From the NCBI RefSeq assembly GCF_004784475.1, contig NZ_SRRT01000008.1, positions 186,001-250,000 of the forward strand: 64,000 bases of DNA, read 5' to 3'. Below are positions 15,737-23,951 of this stretch, piece after piece; position 1 is the first letter of the stretch, and each line of letters begins with the position of its first letter. Position numbers and translations under genes: made by a program. The notes under the pieces were generated by a model. It was not told the origin of the DNA, ran no database searches, and was given only the letters and a program-made list of their open reading frames with translations. This DNA comes from Streptomyces bauhiniae. Lineage in GTDB: Bacteria > Actinomycetota > Actinomycetes > Streptomycetales > Streptomycetaceae.

Positions 15737-16884
15737 GAGCTGTACGCGCTGTTCTCGTGGACGTAGTCCGCGGTCAGGTCGTTGGTCCAGATGGTGGCGG
15801 TCTCGGTGCCTGCGGCGAGGTCGGCGACGATGTGCACCTCGCGGTAGCGCATGTCGACCAGGTCGCGGTCCTCGCCGACCGAGCCGTCCTTGCAGACCCA
15901 GACGCCGTTGATGGCGACGTTGAGCCGGTCGGGCTCGAAGGCGGCCTTCGTGGTGCCGATGGCGGAGAGCACGCGGCCCCAGTTGGGGTCCTCGCCGTGC
16001 AGGGCGCACTTGAGGAGGTTGTTGCGGGCGATGGAGCGGCCGACCTCGACGGCGTCCTCCTCGGTTGCCGCGTTGATCACCTCGACCTTGATGTCCTTGC
16101 TGGCGCCCTCGGCGTCCCCGATGAGCTGGCGGCCGAGGTCGGCGCAGACCTCGCGGACGGCGTCGGCGAAGTCGTCGTAGCCGGGGGTGATGCCGGAGGC
16201 GCCGGAGGAGAGCAGCAGGACGGTGTCGTTGGTGGACATGCAGCCGTCGGAGTCGACCCGGTCGAAGGTGACCTTGGTGGCGTCGCGCAGCGCCTTGTCC
16301 AGCTCGGCGTCGGTGAGATCGGCGTCGGTGGTGAGGACGACCAGCATGGTGGCGAGGCCGGGGGCGAGCATGCCGGCGCCCTTGGCCATACCGCCCACGG
16401 TCCAGCCGTCGCGAGTGACCACGGCGGTCTTGTGGTGGGTGTCGGTGGTCTTGATGGCGAGGGCTGCCTTCTCGCCGCCGTGCTCGCTCAGGGCGGCCGC
16501 GGCCTTCTCGACGCCGGGGAGCAGCTTGTCCATGGGCAGGGTCACGCCGATGAGGCCGGTGGAGCAGACGGCGACCTCGATGGGGGCGCGGTCGATAACC
16601 TCGGCCACCTTCTCGGCGGTGGCGTGGGTGTCCTGGAAGCCCTGGGGGCCGGTGCAGGCGTTGGCGCCGCCGGAGTTGAGGACGACCGCGCTGATCTGGC
16701 CGCCCTTGAGGACCTGCTCGGACCACAGCACCGGGGCGGCCTTGACGCGGTTGGCGGTGAAGACGCCGGCGGCGGCACGTCGGGGGCCGGTGTTGACCAC
16801 GAGGGCCAGGTCGGGGTTGCCGTTCTGCTTGATCCCGGCGGCGATGCCCGCCGCGGTGAATCCCTTGGCCGCTGTGACGCTCAA
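15733..16884 (-). CDS. argJ: Glutamate N-acetyltransferase / amino-acid acetyltransferase
   Basis: Recycles the acetyl group from acetylornithine to glutamate, giving ornithine; bifunctional members also use acetyl-CoA. The 383-aa proenzyme self-cleaves before the catalytic Thr, here Thr179 in KGAGMLAPGLATML. The C-terminal NNLLKCALHGEDPNWGRV block is also typical. Start is TTG 16884, whose TTGA overlaps the argC stop by 4 nt, with GGAG 8 nt upstream. Whether this enzyme is mono- or bifunctional cannot be told from the sequence. Confidence 0.96.
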   Translation of the reverse strand: MSVTAAKGFTAAGIAAGIKQNGNPDLALVVNTGPRRAAAGVFTANRVKAAPVLWSEQVLKGGQISAVVLNSGGANACTGPQGFQDTHATAEKVAEVIDRAPIEVAVCSTGLIGVTLPMDKLLPGVEKAAAALSEHGGEKAALAIKTTDTHHKTAVVTRDGWTVGGMAKGAGMLAPGLATMLVVLTTDADLTDAELDKALRDATKVTFDRVDSDGCMSTNDTVLLLSSGASGITPGYDDFADAVREVCADLGRQLIGDAEGASKDIKVEVINAATEEDAVEVGRSIARNNLLKCALHGEDPNWGRVLSAIGTTKAAFEPDRLNVAINGVWVCKDGSVGEDRDLVDMRYREVHIVADLAAGTETATIWTNDLTADYVHENSAYSS

Positions 16885-17909
16885 GGTGCGACTCCGATCG
16901 TGGAAAGCCCGGTGGTCTCGTCGAGCCCGAGGGCGATGTTCATGCTCTGTACGGCACCGCCCGCGGTGCCCTTGGTCAGGTTGTCGATGGCGCTGATCAC
17001 GATGACGCGGTGGGTCTCGGCGTCCAGGGCGACCTGCACCTGGACGGCGTTGGAGCCGGTCACGGCGCCGGTGGCCGGCCACTGCCCCTCGGGGAGCAGC
17101 CGCAGATACGGCTCGTCGGCGTACGCCTTCTCGTAGACCGCGCGGAGGGTCTCCGCGGTGACCCCGGCGCGCGCCTTGGCGCTGCACGTGGCGAGGATGC
17201 CGCGGGGCATGGGCGCGAGGGTCGGGGTGAAGGAGACGCTCACCCGTTCCCCGGCGGCCGCGCTGAGGTTCTGGATCATCTCGGGGGTGTGCCGGTGTCC
17301 GCCGCCGACGCCGTACGGGGTCATGGACCCCATCACCTCGCTGCCGAGCAGATGCGCCTTGGGCGCCTTGCCGGCCCCGGAGGTGCCGGAGGCGGCGACG
17401 ATCACGGCCTCGGGCTCGGTGATCCCGGCGTCGTAGGCGGGGAAGAGGGCGAGGGAGACGGCGGTGGGGTAGCAGCCGGGTACGGCGATGCGCTTGACGC
17501 CCTCCAACGCGGCGCGTGCGCCGGGGAGTTCGGGCAGGCCGTAGGGCCAGGTACCGGCGTGCGGGGAGCCGTAGAAGCGCTCCCAGTCGGCGGGGTTCGT
17601 GAGCCGGAAGTCGGCGCCCAGGTCGATCACGAGCACGTCGGGGCCGAGCTGCTCGGCGACGGCGGCGGACTGCCCGTGGGGCAGCGCCAGGAAGACCACG
17701 TCGTGCCCGGCGAGCGCCTCGGCGGTCGTCTCCGCCAGCACCCGGTCGGCCAGCGGTGCGAGCTGCGGCTGCAGCTCCCCGAGCCGCCGCCCGGCACTGG
17801 AGTGCCCGGTGAGCGTCCCGACCTCGACCCCGGCATGCCCGAGCAGCAGCCGCAGCAACTCCCCACCGGCATACCCACTGGCCCCGGCCACCGCCACACG
17901 CACCACCAT
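16881..17909 (-). CDS. argC: N-acetyl-gamma-glutamyl-phosphate reductase
   Basis: NADPH-dependent reduction of acetylglutamyl phosphate to the semialdehyde. The 342-aa protein starts MVVRVAVAGASGYAGGELLR, a GxxGxxG nucleotide-binding fold. The catalytic Cys lies in AVPGCYPTAVSL, and the C-terminal GAVTGSNAVQVQ region is present. ATG 17909 has a perfect AAGGAGGT 4-5 nt upstream. It is the first gene of argCJBDR. A strong promoter overlapped by ARG-box-like sequence occupies the 52 nt between it and the epoxide hydrolase gene. Confidence 0.97.
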   Translation of the reverse strand: MVVRVAVAGASGYAGGELLRLLLGHAGVEVGTLTGHSSAGRRLGELQPQLAPLADRVLAETTAEALAGHDVVFLALPHGQSAAVAEQLGPDVLVIDLGADFRLTNPADWERFYGSPHAGTWPYGLPELPGARAALEGVKRIAVPGCYPTAVSLALFPAYDAGITEPEAVIVAASGTSGAGKAPKAHLLGSEVMGSMTPYGVGGGHRHTPEMIQNLSAAAGERVSVSFTPTLAPMPRGILATCSAKARAGVTAETLRAVYEKAYADEPYLRLLPEGQWPATGAVTGSNAVQVQVALDAETHRVIVISAIDNLTKGTAGGAVQSMNIALGLDETTGLSTIGVAP

Positions 17910-17927
17910 GCCAACCTCCTTCAACTG

Positions 17928-17962
17928 GCATGACTATACGTAGTGCCGCAGGTTTATGCAAT
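17928..17962 (-). promoter_or_regulatory. argC promoter and ARG-box-like operator
   Basis: On the minus strand, TTGCAT (17956-17961) and TATAGT (17933-17938) are exactly 17 nt apart, the best promoter in the window. ARG-like half-sites TTGCATAAA and TAGTCATGCC overlap both elements, so ArgR bound here would exclude RNA polymerase. The expected transcript start near 17926 gives a 17-nt leader that just contains the Shine-Dalgarno. Confidence 0.78.
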
Positions 17963-19152
17963 CAGGTGCACGAAGGAAGGGCTCCGTGAGCGGCCAGTAC
18001 GGCCGCGAGGCCCTCCTGCAGGTCCTTGACGAAATACTCCGGGACTTCCAGCGACGGGAAGTGGCCCCCCGCTTCGGGTGACCTCCAGCGGACGATGCGG
18101 CGGTACCGCTCCTGCGCCCAGGGGCGTGGGGTCTTCTCGATGTCGCGGGGGTACATGGTGATCGCCGACGGGACGTCGACCCGGAGGTCGGGGTCGAGCG
18201 AGTTGTGGCTCTCGTAGTAGATGCGGGCCGCCGACGCGCCGGTGCGCGTCAGCCAGTACAGGGTGACGTCGTCCAGGACGCGGTCGCGGGAGATCGTCTC
18301 GAACGGGCTGTCCTCGGTGTCCGACCACTCGGCGAACTTGTCCAGAATCCACGCGAGCAGCCCGACCGGTGAGTCGACGAGCGAGTAGCCGATGGTCTGC
18401 GGCCGGGTCGCCTGCTGCTTCGCGTACGCCGCGCGGTGGTGCCAGAAGTCGTGGGTCTCCTCGGTCCACCGGCGCTCGGCCTCCGTCAGGCCGTCCGTGC
18501 TCAGTCCGGGCGGCGCCTCCGCGAAGGTGCTGTGGACGCCGAGAACGTGCGCCGGGAACCTGCCGCCGAGGACCGTGGTGATGTTGCCTCCCCAGTCGCC
18601 GCCGTGGGCCAGGAACCTGTCGTAGCCGAGCCGTCCCATCAGTTCGACCCACGCGGCCGCGATCTTCTCGGTTCCCCAGCCGGTGGTGGCCGGCTTGTCG
18701 CTGTAGCCGAAGCCCGGCAGCGACGGGACCACCACGTGGAACGCCGGCGCGTCCGCGTCCTTCGGGTCCGCCAACTCCTCCGCCACGTCGGTGAATTCGG
18801 CGATGCTGCCCGGCCAGCCGTGCGTCAGGATCAGCGGAGTGGCATCCGGGCGCGCGGAGCGGCGGTGCAGGAAGTGGATGCCCAGACCGTCGATGGTCGT
18901 GCGGAACTGGCCGATCCGGTCGAGGCGCTTCTCGAAGGACCGCCAGTCGTACTCGGTGCGCCAGTAGTGCACGAGATCGGCGAGGTCGGCGAGAGGAACG
19001 CCCTGGTCCCACCGGCGAGAACCGGGCGGGGCGCCATGGACCGTCTCGGCCTCCGGCAGTCGCGCCGCGGCCAGTCGCGCGCGCAGATCGTCGAGTTCGG
19101 CGTCGCTCGCGTGGGCTTCAAATGCTTGTACGTCGCTCGTCGGACGGGGCAT
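17962..19152 (-). CDS. Epoxide hydrolase (EHN-type alpha/beta hydrolase)
   Basis: A 396-aa soluble hydrolase opening epoxides to diols. The N-terminal EHN segment (about residues 8-100) precedes an alpha/beta-hydrolase core with oxyanion HGWPGS (111-116), nucleophile Asp186 in GGDWGG and catalytic His364 in GGHF. The Tyr pair in ARIYYESHN (311-312) is a candidate for epoxide activation. ATG 19152 follows AGGAGGTC. It has no Tat or Sec signal. It is divergent from the CGNR regulator across repeated palindromes, so it is probably that regulator's target. Natural substrate unknown. Confidence 0.9.
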   Translation of the reverse strand: MPRPTSDVQAFEAHASDAELDDLRARLAAARLPEAETVHGAPPGSRRWDQGVPLADLADLVHYWRTEYDWRSFEKRLDRIGQFRTTIDGLGIHFLHRRSARPDATPLILTHGWPGSIAEFTDVAEELADPKDADAPAFHVVVPSLPGFGYSDKPATTGWGTEKIAAAWVELMGRLGYDRFLAHGGDWGGNITTVLGGRFPAHVLGVHSTFAEAPPGLSTDGLTEAERRWTEETHDFWHHRAAYAKQQATRPQTIGYSLVDSPVGLLAWILDKFAEWSDTEDSPFETISRDRVLDDVTLYWLTRTGASAARIYYESHNSLDPDLRVDVPSAITMYPRDIEKTPRPWAQERYRRIVRWRSPEAGGHFPSLEVPEYFVKDLQEGLAAVLAAHGALPSCT

Positions 19153-19170
19153 GAGACCTCCTGGTTCACG

Positions 19171-19232
19171 GAACCGGCCAAGACGGTTCTAACAGCTCTC
19201 CGAGCCCCGCCGCAACCGGCTAAGGTGGTTCT
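19171..19232. promoter_or_regulatory. Paired palindromic operators between epoxide hydrolase and CGNR gene
   Basis: Site 1 (19171-19189) is GAACCG-N7-CGGTTC, a perfect inverted repeat. Site 2 (about 19213-19232) is a degenerate second copy reading AACCGGCTAAGGTGGTTCT. The two are direct repeats about 43 nt apart, roughly four helical turns. Site 2 overlaps the Shine-Dalgarno of the CGNR gene. They probably bind the CGNR protein (inferred). Confidence 0.65.
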
Positions 19233-19233
19233 C

Positions 19234-19809
19234 ATGCGTACCGGCTTCCCTGAATTCCGCCTCGGTTCGGTGCTCGCGACCAGCTTCACGGGGACCCTGT
19301 CGGAGCGGCACGGCGACGCAGTGGAGCGCATCCCCACCCCGCAGCGGCTCGTCGACTGGCTGGCCGTGTACGGGCTCGCCGTGGACTCCTGCACCGCCGC
19401 ACAGCTCGATCTCGCGCGGGAACTGAGGGAGTCGATCCACGCCGCCGCGACGGCGGCCGCGCTCGAGGAGGCTCTTCCCGCGCCTGCCGTCCACGTCATC
19501 AACAGCCGCAGTGCTCAGGGTCGGGCCGCTGCCGCCCTGACGCCCGAGGGCAAGCGGCAATGGCGGCTCAGCCCGGCTTCCGCCGTAGAAGACGCCCTCG
19601 GGGTCATCGCCGCCGACGCGATCAGCGTCATCTCGGGCGCACGGGACGGCAAGCTGGCCCTGTGCGCCTCACCGACCTGCCGAGCCGCCTTCTTCGACAC
19701 CAGCCGCAGCCGCACCCGCAGATGGTGCGACATGAACACGTGCGGCAACCGCGAGAAGAAGGCACGCTTCCATGCCAACCAGCGCACGACACCCCCTAGG
19801 ACCGCGTAG
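19234..19809 (+). CDS. CGNR zinc-finger regulator
   Basis: A 191-aa protein of the ABATE/CGNR group. The N-terminal alpha-helical stress-sensing-type domain (about residues 8-135) is followed by a C-terminal zinc finger with Cys144, Cys149, Cys165 and Cys170. The finger ends in the CGNREKKARFH signature, which presumably binds DNA. ATG 19234 is preceded by AAGGTGG at 5 nt. A much longer upstream open frame lies inside the opposite-strand epoxide hydrolase and is spurious. Its tail overlaps the convergent membrane-protein gene by 14 nt. Confidence 0.87.
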   Translation: MRTGFPEFRLGSVLATSFTGTLSERHGDAVERIPTPQRLVDWLAVYGLAVDSCTAAQLDLARELRESIHAAATAAALEEALPAPAVHVINSRSAQGRAAAALTPEGKRQWRLSPASAVEDALGVIAADAISVISGARDGKLALCASPTCRAAFFDTSRSRTRRWCDMNTCGNREKKARFHANQRTTPPRTA

Positions 19810-20845
19810 CCCTCCCGCACTCGTTCTGCGAGGAGCCGTCCCGGCCGAACGGCGAGTCGCGGTCGTACGGGTCGACCTCCCTGCCGGACTCGTCCGACTG
19901 GCGGCCCGGGCCGAAGGGCGGGACGAGGTAGCCCGTGGGGGTGCCGCAGCCGCCGTTGGTCGTGGCGTACTTGTACGAGGTGATCGAGAACGTGCCCGGC
20001 TCGGTGCTGACCTTTTCGGGGTCGTCCCAGCTCAGGACCAGTTCGCGGCGGACGATCGTGCGCAGGATCTCGTCGTCGCCGCCCGTGCGGGCGACCGGGT
20101 AGACGAAGGTGACGTCGGCGGTCACCTTCAGCGCACCGCGCTCGCCCTCCTCGTACGTCAGCGCGCCGCGTGTCTTCACGACATCGCCGACCAGGTGGGC
20201 GCGGGAGGGCTGGAAGCGGCTGAAGAGGAGGAGGGGGTCGTTCTTCTCGCCCGGGGTGCGGAAGGCGGTCTTCAGGAGGTGCTGTACGTCCTTCTGGTGC
20301 GGGTTGATCAGCGCGATCGCCTTTTCGGGGCGCTCGCCCCGCAGCACCCCCCGGTCCAGGCTGGACGCGACGAGGAAGTCCCGGCTGCGCGCGAGGGCCC
20401 GCTCGACCTCGGCCGCGCTCATCCAGCCGACCGCCCTGGCCTCCTTCGGCAGGGTGATCCCCGCCGCGCCGCTCGCCCAGGTCGCCGCCGGGGAACCACG
20501 GAACGGGTCCTGAGCGGTGGGGCGTTGGGCATCCGAACGCGACGCGTCGGAACCGGTGACGAGGTCCACCACCCGTCCGGGGGCGAGCGCCACGAAGAGC
20601 AGGGCCGGCACGGCCAGCAGTCCGACCACGTACCAGCCGACGCGCCGCCTGGGCCGGGCGGGCGGGGGGCTGCGCCAGCCGTCCGGGCCCCGGTCGGGCT
20701 CCGTGCGCAGCCGTCTCGCCACTTCGCGGGCCCGCGCCGACGGCTCCTTGGGCGCGTCGGCGGTACCCGCCACCGACTCCCGCAGAAACCGCTCCCACTC
20801 CTCGTCGGACCTGGACGACCCGTCCGGCTCCGTACCCGCGCCCAT
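19796..20845 (-). CDS. Conserved single-pass membrane protein, function unknown
   Basis: A 349-aa protein that I do not recognise functionally. The N-terminal cytosolic part (about residues 1-70) is charged and proline-rich. One transmembrane helix follows (WYVVGLLAVPALLFVALAP, about 71-89). The extracellular region of about 260 residues has mixed alpha/beta character and two Cys; the one in the GGCGTPTGYLVPPFGPG stretch and another near the C-terminus (QNECGRA) could form a disulphide. The topology suggests an envelope or secreted-domain role. No operon partner is on this strand. Confidence 0.75.
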   Translation of the reverse strand: MGAGTEPDGSSRSDEEWERFLRESVAGTADAPKEPSARAREVARRLRTEPDRGPDGWRSPPPARPRRRVGWYVVGLLAVPALLFVALAPGRVVDLVTGSDASRSDAQRPTAQDPFRGSPAATWASGAAGITLPKEARAVGWMSAAEVERALARSRDFLVASSLDRGVLRGERPEKAIALINPHQKDVQHLLKTAFRTPGEKNDPLLLFSRFQPSRAHLVGDVVKTRGALTYEEGERGALKVTADVTFVYPVARTGGDDEILRTIVRRELVLSWDDPEKVSTEPGTFSITSYKYATTNGGCGTPTGYLVPPFGPGRQSDESGREVDPYDRDSPFGRDGSSQNECGRATRS

Positions 20846-20958
20846 CCCGCACCCCCTGCTGATCAGTGAACGCGCCCCACTCCCCTGGGACGCGTCCGCA
20901 TAATGACACAGAGTGCCGACAGGGGGGCCGACCCAACTGGCCGGATCAAGCGCTCACT

Positions 20959-21924
20959 TCACGCGTACAGCGCCGCCATCGCTCGCGTCGACGCCGCGAT
21001 GCGCTCCCGGAGTTCGGCCGGGGCGAGCACCTCCACCTCCGGGCCCAGGCGCAGGAGTTCCGACTCGGCGTGGGTGAGGCTCTCGACGGGGACAGTGGCG
21101 TGGCGATGGCCGTCGGGGCCCGGTTCCGCGCGGCTCACGGCGTCGAGGACGGCCTGCGGCGCGAAGTCGCGCAGGCGGTCGAGGCCGGCTTGGGAGATAC
21201 GGATCTCCGCCTCCCCTTGCCACAGCCGGTCCTGGAGGGACGCCGAGTGGGCCTGCCAGTGGCGGGCCAGGTCGAACCCGGCCGGGGGGTCGAAGGGCTC
21301 GTCCAGGGGGTCGAGGACGAGGATCTGCCCGATCCGGTACGTGCGCAGCTCGCTGTCGGTACGGGCGACGACGTACCAGCGCCCCGCTTTGAGCACGATC
21401 CCGCACGGCTCCAGCCGCCGTTCCACCACCTGGGGGTCGTACCAGCGGCGGTAGCGGACCCGGACGGCCCGGCGTTCCCACACCGCGGCCGCGACCGCCG
21501 GGAGGTGCGGCACCTCGTCGGCCTCCCGGTACCAGCCCGGTGCGTCGAGGTGGAAGCACTCGCGGATACGGCGGCCCTGCTCCCGCAGCCCGGCGGGCAG
21601 CGCCGCCTCCAGTTTCAGCTCGGCGGCCGCCAGTACGGGGCCCAGCCCCAGCTCGGCGGCCGGTCCGGGGAGGCCGGCCAGGAACAGGGTCTGCGCCTCG
21701 TCGGCCGTCAGCCCGGTCAGCCGCGTGCGGTAACCGTCCAGAAGGGAGTAGCCGCCCGCGTGGCCCGCCTCGCCGTACAGCGGGATGCCCGCCGCGCTGA
21801 GCGCCTGCACGTCCCGGTACACCGTGCGTACGGACACCTCCAGCTCCGCCGCCAGCTCGTCGGCGGTCATCCGGCCGCGGTTCTGGAGCAGGAGGAGCAG
21901 CGAGAGGAGTCGGCCGGCGCGCAT
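20959..21924 (-). CDS. WYL-domain (YafY/DeoR-type) transcriptional regulator
   Basis: A 321-aa regulator. The N-terminal winged helix (residues about 1-60, MRAGRLLSLLLLLQNRGRMTAD with the VSVRTVYRDVQAL recognition helix) is followed by a WYL domain (about 135-220) containing AVRVRYRRW and GRWYVVARTDSELRTYRIGQI. WYL domains bind ligands, often nucleotides or small molecules. It is divergent from the gene at 21990, with a perfect palindrome between them that is its likely operator. Signal unknown. Confidence 0.9.
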   Translation of the reverse strand: MRAGRLLSLLLLLQNRGRMTADELAAELEVSVRTVYRDVQALSAAGIPLYGEAGHAGGYSLLDGYRTRLTGLTADEAQTLFLAGLPGPAAELGLGPVLAAAELKLEAALPAGLREQGRRIRECFHLDAPGWYREADEVPHLPAVAAAVWERRAVRVRYRRWYDPQVVERRLEPCGIVLKAGRWYVVARTDSELRTYRIGQILVLDPLDEPFDPPAGFDLARHWQAHSASLQDRLWQGEAEIRISQAGLDRLRDFAPQAVLDAVSRAEPGPDGHRHATVPVESLTHAESELLRLGPEVEVLAPAELRERIAASTRAMAALYA

Positions 21925-21946
21925 GGCCGCGAATCTACGTCCTCTT

Positions 21947-21967
21947 CCCTGACACAGGATGTCAGGG
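21947..21967. promoter_or_regulatory. WYL-regulator operator
   Basis: Perfect inverted repeat CCCTGACA-N5-TGTCAGGG midway between the divergent WYL regulator and the 156-aa gene, about 22 nt from each start. Position and symmetry make it the probable binding site. The assignment is inferred. Confidence 0.72.
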
Positions 21968-21989
21968 GACCGGTCCTAGCGTCTGCCGC

Positions 21990-22460
21990 ATGACGGACAA
22001 CGACTTCACGTTCTTCACCGGCACCTACGACGTCGCCAACCGCCGGCGCAAGGACTTCCTGGACCCCACCGACGGCGACGACCGCTGGGAGGAGTTCCCC
22101 GGCGTCACCCGCGCCTCCGTCCACTTCGACGGCGCCGCCAGCTTCGACGAGATCGAGTTCCCGACGATGGGCTTCTCCGGACTGACCCTGCGGCTGTACG
22201 ACCCGAAGACCGCCGAGTGGTCCCTCTATTGGGCCAGCAACCGCACCGGCACCCTCTTCCCGCCCGTCACCGGCAGCTTCGGCCCGGACGGCACCGGCGT
22301 CTTCCACGGCGACGACGAGCACGCCGGCCACAAGATCCGCGCCCGCTTTATCTGGTCCGCCATCACCACGGACCACGCCCACTGGGAACAGGCGTTCTCC
22401 CTCGACGAAGGCCGAACCTGGATCACCAACTGGCACATGGCCTTCACCCGCCGCACGTAA
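21990..22460 (+). CDS. Conserved hypothetical protein (DUF1579-like fold suspected)
   Basis: A 156-aa soluble protein beginning MTDNDFTFFTGTYDVANRRR. It shows regular beta-strand patterns (SGLTLRLYDPKTAEWSLYWAS, ARFIWSAI, AFSLDEGRTWITNWHMAF), reminiscent of lipocalin/THAP4-like barrels such as DUF1579. No signal peptide and no catalytic motif are evident. It is divergent from and probably controlled by the WYL regulator, a pairing that recurs in Streptomyces, where such regulators often control one small enzyme or barrel protein. Confidence 0.75.
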   Translation: MTDNDFTFFTGTYDVANRRRKDFLDPTDGDDRWEEFPGVTRASVHFDGAASFDEIEFPTMGFSGLTLRLYDPKTAEWSLYWASNRTGTLFPPVTGSFGPDGTGVFHGDDEHAGHKIRARFIWSAITTDHAHWEQAFSLDEGRTWITNWHMAFTRRT

Positions 22461-22644
22461 CGGCCCCCGGCTACGGCAGACGCCGCTGCCCAAGCGCAGC
22501 GGCGACCGATGTCCCCCCGCGCCGCGCGTACGCCACCCGCTCCCGCACCTCCCGCAGCGTCCGCGGCCGCTCCCCCGGCCCACCACAGCAACCTGAAGCA
22601 ACCCGGCCAGCTTCGGCGTGGGCGCCGGCCCTAGGCTCGGCCTC

Positions 22645-23178
22645 ATGCGCGATGACCAGCAGATACTCGATCTGCTCCGCTCCCTGGACCGCCTCCCGGG
22701 CCCGGACCATACCGAGTTCCCCGACGGGTTCGACTACCAGGAGGCCGAGGCGCGGGCGGCGGCGCTGAGCGAGCGGCTGTCAGACGAGTTCGCGGGACCT
22801 TGCTCCCTCGACGTGACGCAGGACGCCAGCTACTACTTCATGGTGAGTGTGCCTGCCGCCCTCACCGAGGCGGGTGTCTCTCTCGGCATCCGACTCAGCA
22901 ACTACGGGCGGCTCGCCGCGGTGACCACGCCCTTGCCCGACAGCCACGCCGACTTGGACGACGCCGTCGCGGACGGGGCGTTGTCGGCGGTGGACCGTCG
23001 GCGGGTCGAGACCGCGCTGGCGGAACTGGGGTGCCGGATCGTGCCCCTGCGGCTGCTGCACCTGCGCTACGACGGGGTGACCTGGCTCGCTGACGACGTG
23101 CCCGGTGCGTCCGTACTGAGCTACGGACCGTACGCGGGCGAAGCGACCTGGTGGACCAGGTTCTTCGAGCACCTGTGA
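22645..23178 (+). CDS. Hypothetical protein
   Basis: A 177-aa acidic soluble protein not recognised. It starts MRDDQQILDLLRSLDRLPGP and contains a beta-rich centre (DASYYFMVSVP, VSLGIRLSNYGRLAAV). It ends with VPLRLLHLRYDGVTWLADDVPG, then ATWWTRFFEHL. The general look (compact, no signal, ending in an aromatic helix) is that of small conserved actinobacterial proteins. Base composition matches its neighbours. ATG 22645 was chosen over an open upstream start at 22618. It lies 28 nt before the VOC gene on the same strand and could be co-transcribed with it. Confidence 0.7.
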   Translation: MRDDQQILDLLRSLDRLPGPDHTEFPDGFDYQEAEARAAALSERLSDEFAGPCSLDVTQDASYYFMVSVPAALTEAGVSLGIRLSNYGRLAAVTTPLPDSHADLDDAVADGALSAVDRRRVETALAELGCRIVPLRLLHLRYDGVTWLADDVPGASVLSYGPYAGEATWWTRFFEHL

Positions 23179-23206
23179 TCGAGGACCCGTGCATAGGATC
23201 GCCGCC

Positions 23207-23947
23207 ATGGGACTGCGACCTGTGCACGTCAATATCAAGGCCGTTGATGCCGCGGCGGTCGGGCGGTTCTGGGCGGAGGCGTTGGGGTGGGTTGCCTACA
23301 GTCCCGGAGTGACGACTTACGTGGGGCCTGCCGGGGGGCTGGTGTGGCCGGACCCCGTGGTGGTCGGGGTGGATGTCGTGCCGGTGCCAGGGGGTAAGGC
23401 GGCGGTGAAGAATCGTACGCATCTTGATCTCGCCACCACCTCCCTGGATCACCAGGCGGAGTTGGTCGCGCGGTTGAAGGGGCGCGGGGCGAGGGCGGTC
23501 GACATCGGGCAGGGGGATGTGCCGTGGGTGGTGCTCGCTGATCCCGAGGGGAACGAGTTCTGTGTGCTGGAGCCTCGGGAGCGGTACCGGGACACCGGGC
23601 CGATCGCGGCGGTGGTCGTGGACTGTGCGGAGCCGTTGGCGATGGCCCGGTTCTGGGGTGAGGCGCTGGGGTGGACCGTGCACCGGGCGACCGAGGATCT
23701 CGTGTTGCTACGGGCGGCCAACGGCACCGGTCCGTATATGGAGTTGTTCCGCTCGTCCGCAGTGGACACGGCGCCCGGCCGTGTCCACCTCGACCTGCTC
23801 CCCGACCCCGGCGGCGACCAGGCGGCGGAGGTCGCCCGGCTGAAGGCCCTCGGTGCCGTCGATCTCGACCTCGGGCAGGGTGACGTCCCGTGGGCCTGCC
23901 TCACCGACCCCGAGGGTCACGAGTTCTGCGTACTCGCGGTGCCCTGA
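23207..23947 (+). CDS. VOC (glyoxalase/bleomycin-resistance) family protein, two domains
   Basis: A 246-aa protein made of two tandem VOC domains (about residues 1-115 and 125-245). Each ends in a similar block: IGQGDVPWVVLADPEGNEFCVL in the first and LGQGDVPWACLTDPEGHEFCVL in the second. The Glu/His positions suit metal binding, as in dioxygenases or glyoxalases, but the substrate cannot be deduced. ATG 23207 has AGGA at about 7 nt; a GTG at 23189 is also open. The first domain uses more T-ending codons than the second, as if the halves had different recent histories. Confidence 0.87.
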   Translation: MGLRPVHVNIKAVDAAAVGRFWAEALGWVAYSPGVTTYVGPAGGLVWPDPVVVGVDVVPVPGGKAAVKNRTHLDLATTSLDHQAELVARLKGRGARAVDIGQGDVPWVVLADPEGNEFCVLEPRERYRDTGPIAAVVVDCAEPLAMARFWGEALGWTVHRATEDLVLLRAANGTGPYMELFRSSAVDTAPGRVHLDLLPDPGGDQAAEVARLKALGAVDLDLGQGDVPWACLTDPEGHEFCVLAVP

Positions 23948-23951
23948 GGAG

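Noticed and set aside
18436..19233. Upstream extension of the CGNR gene
   Set aside because: Lies antisense to the epoxide hydrolase and crosses both palindromic operators.
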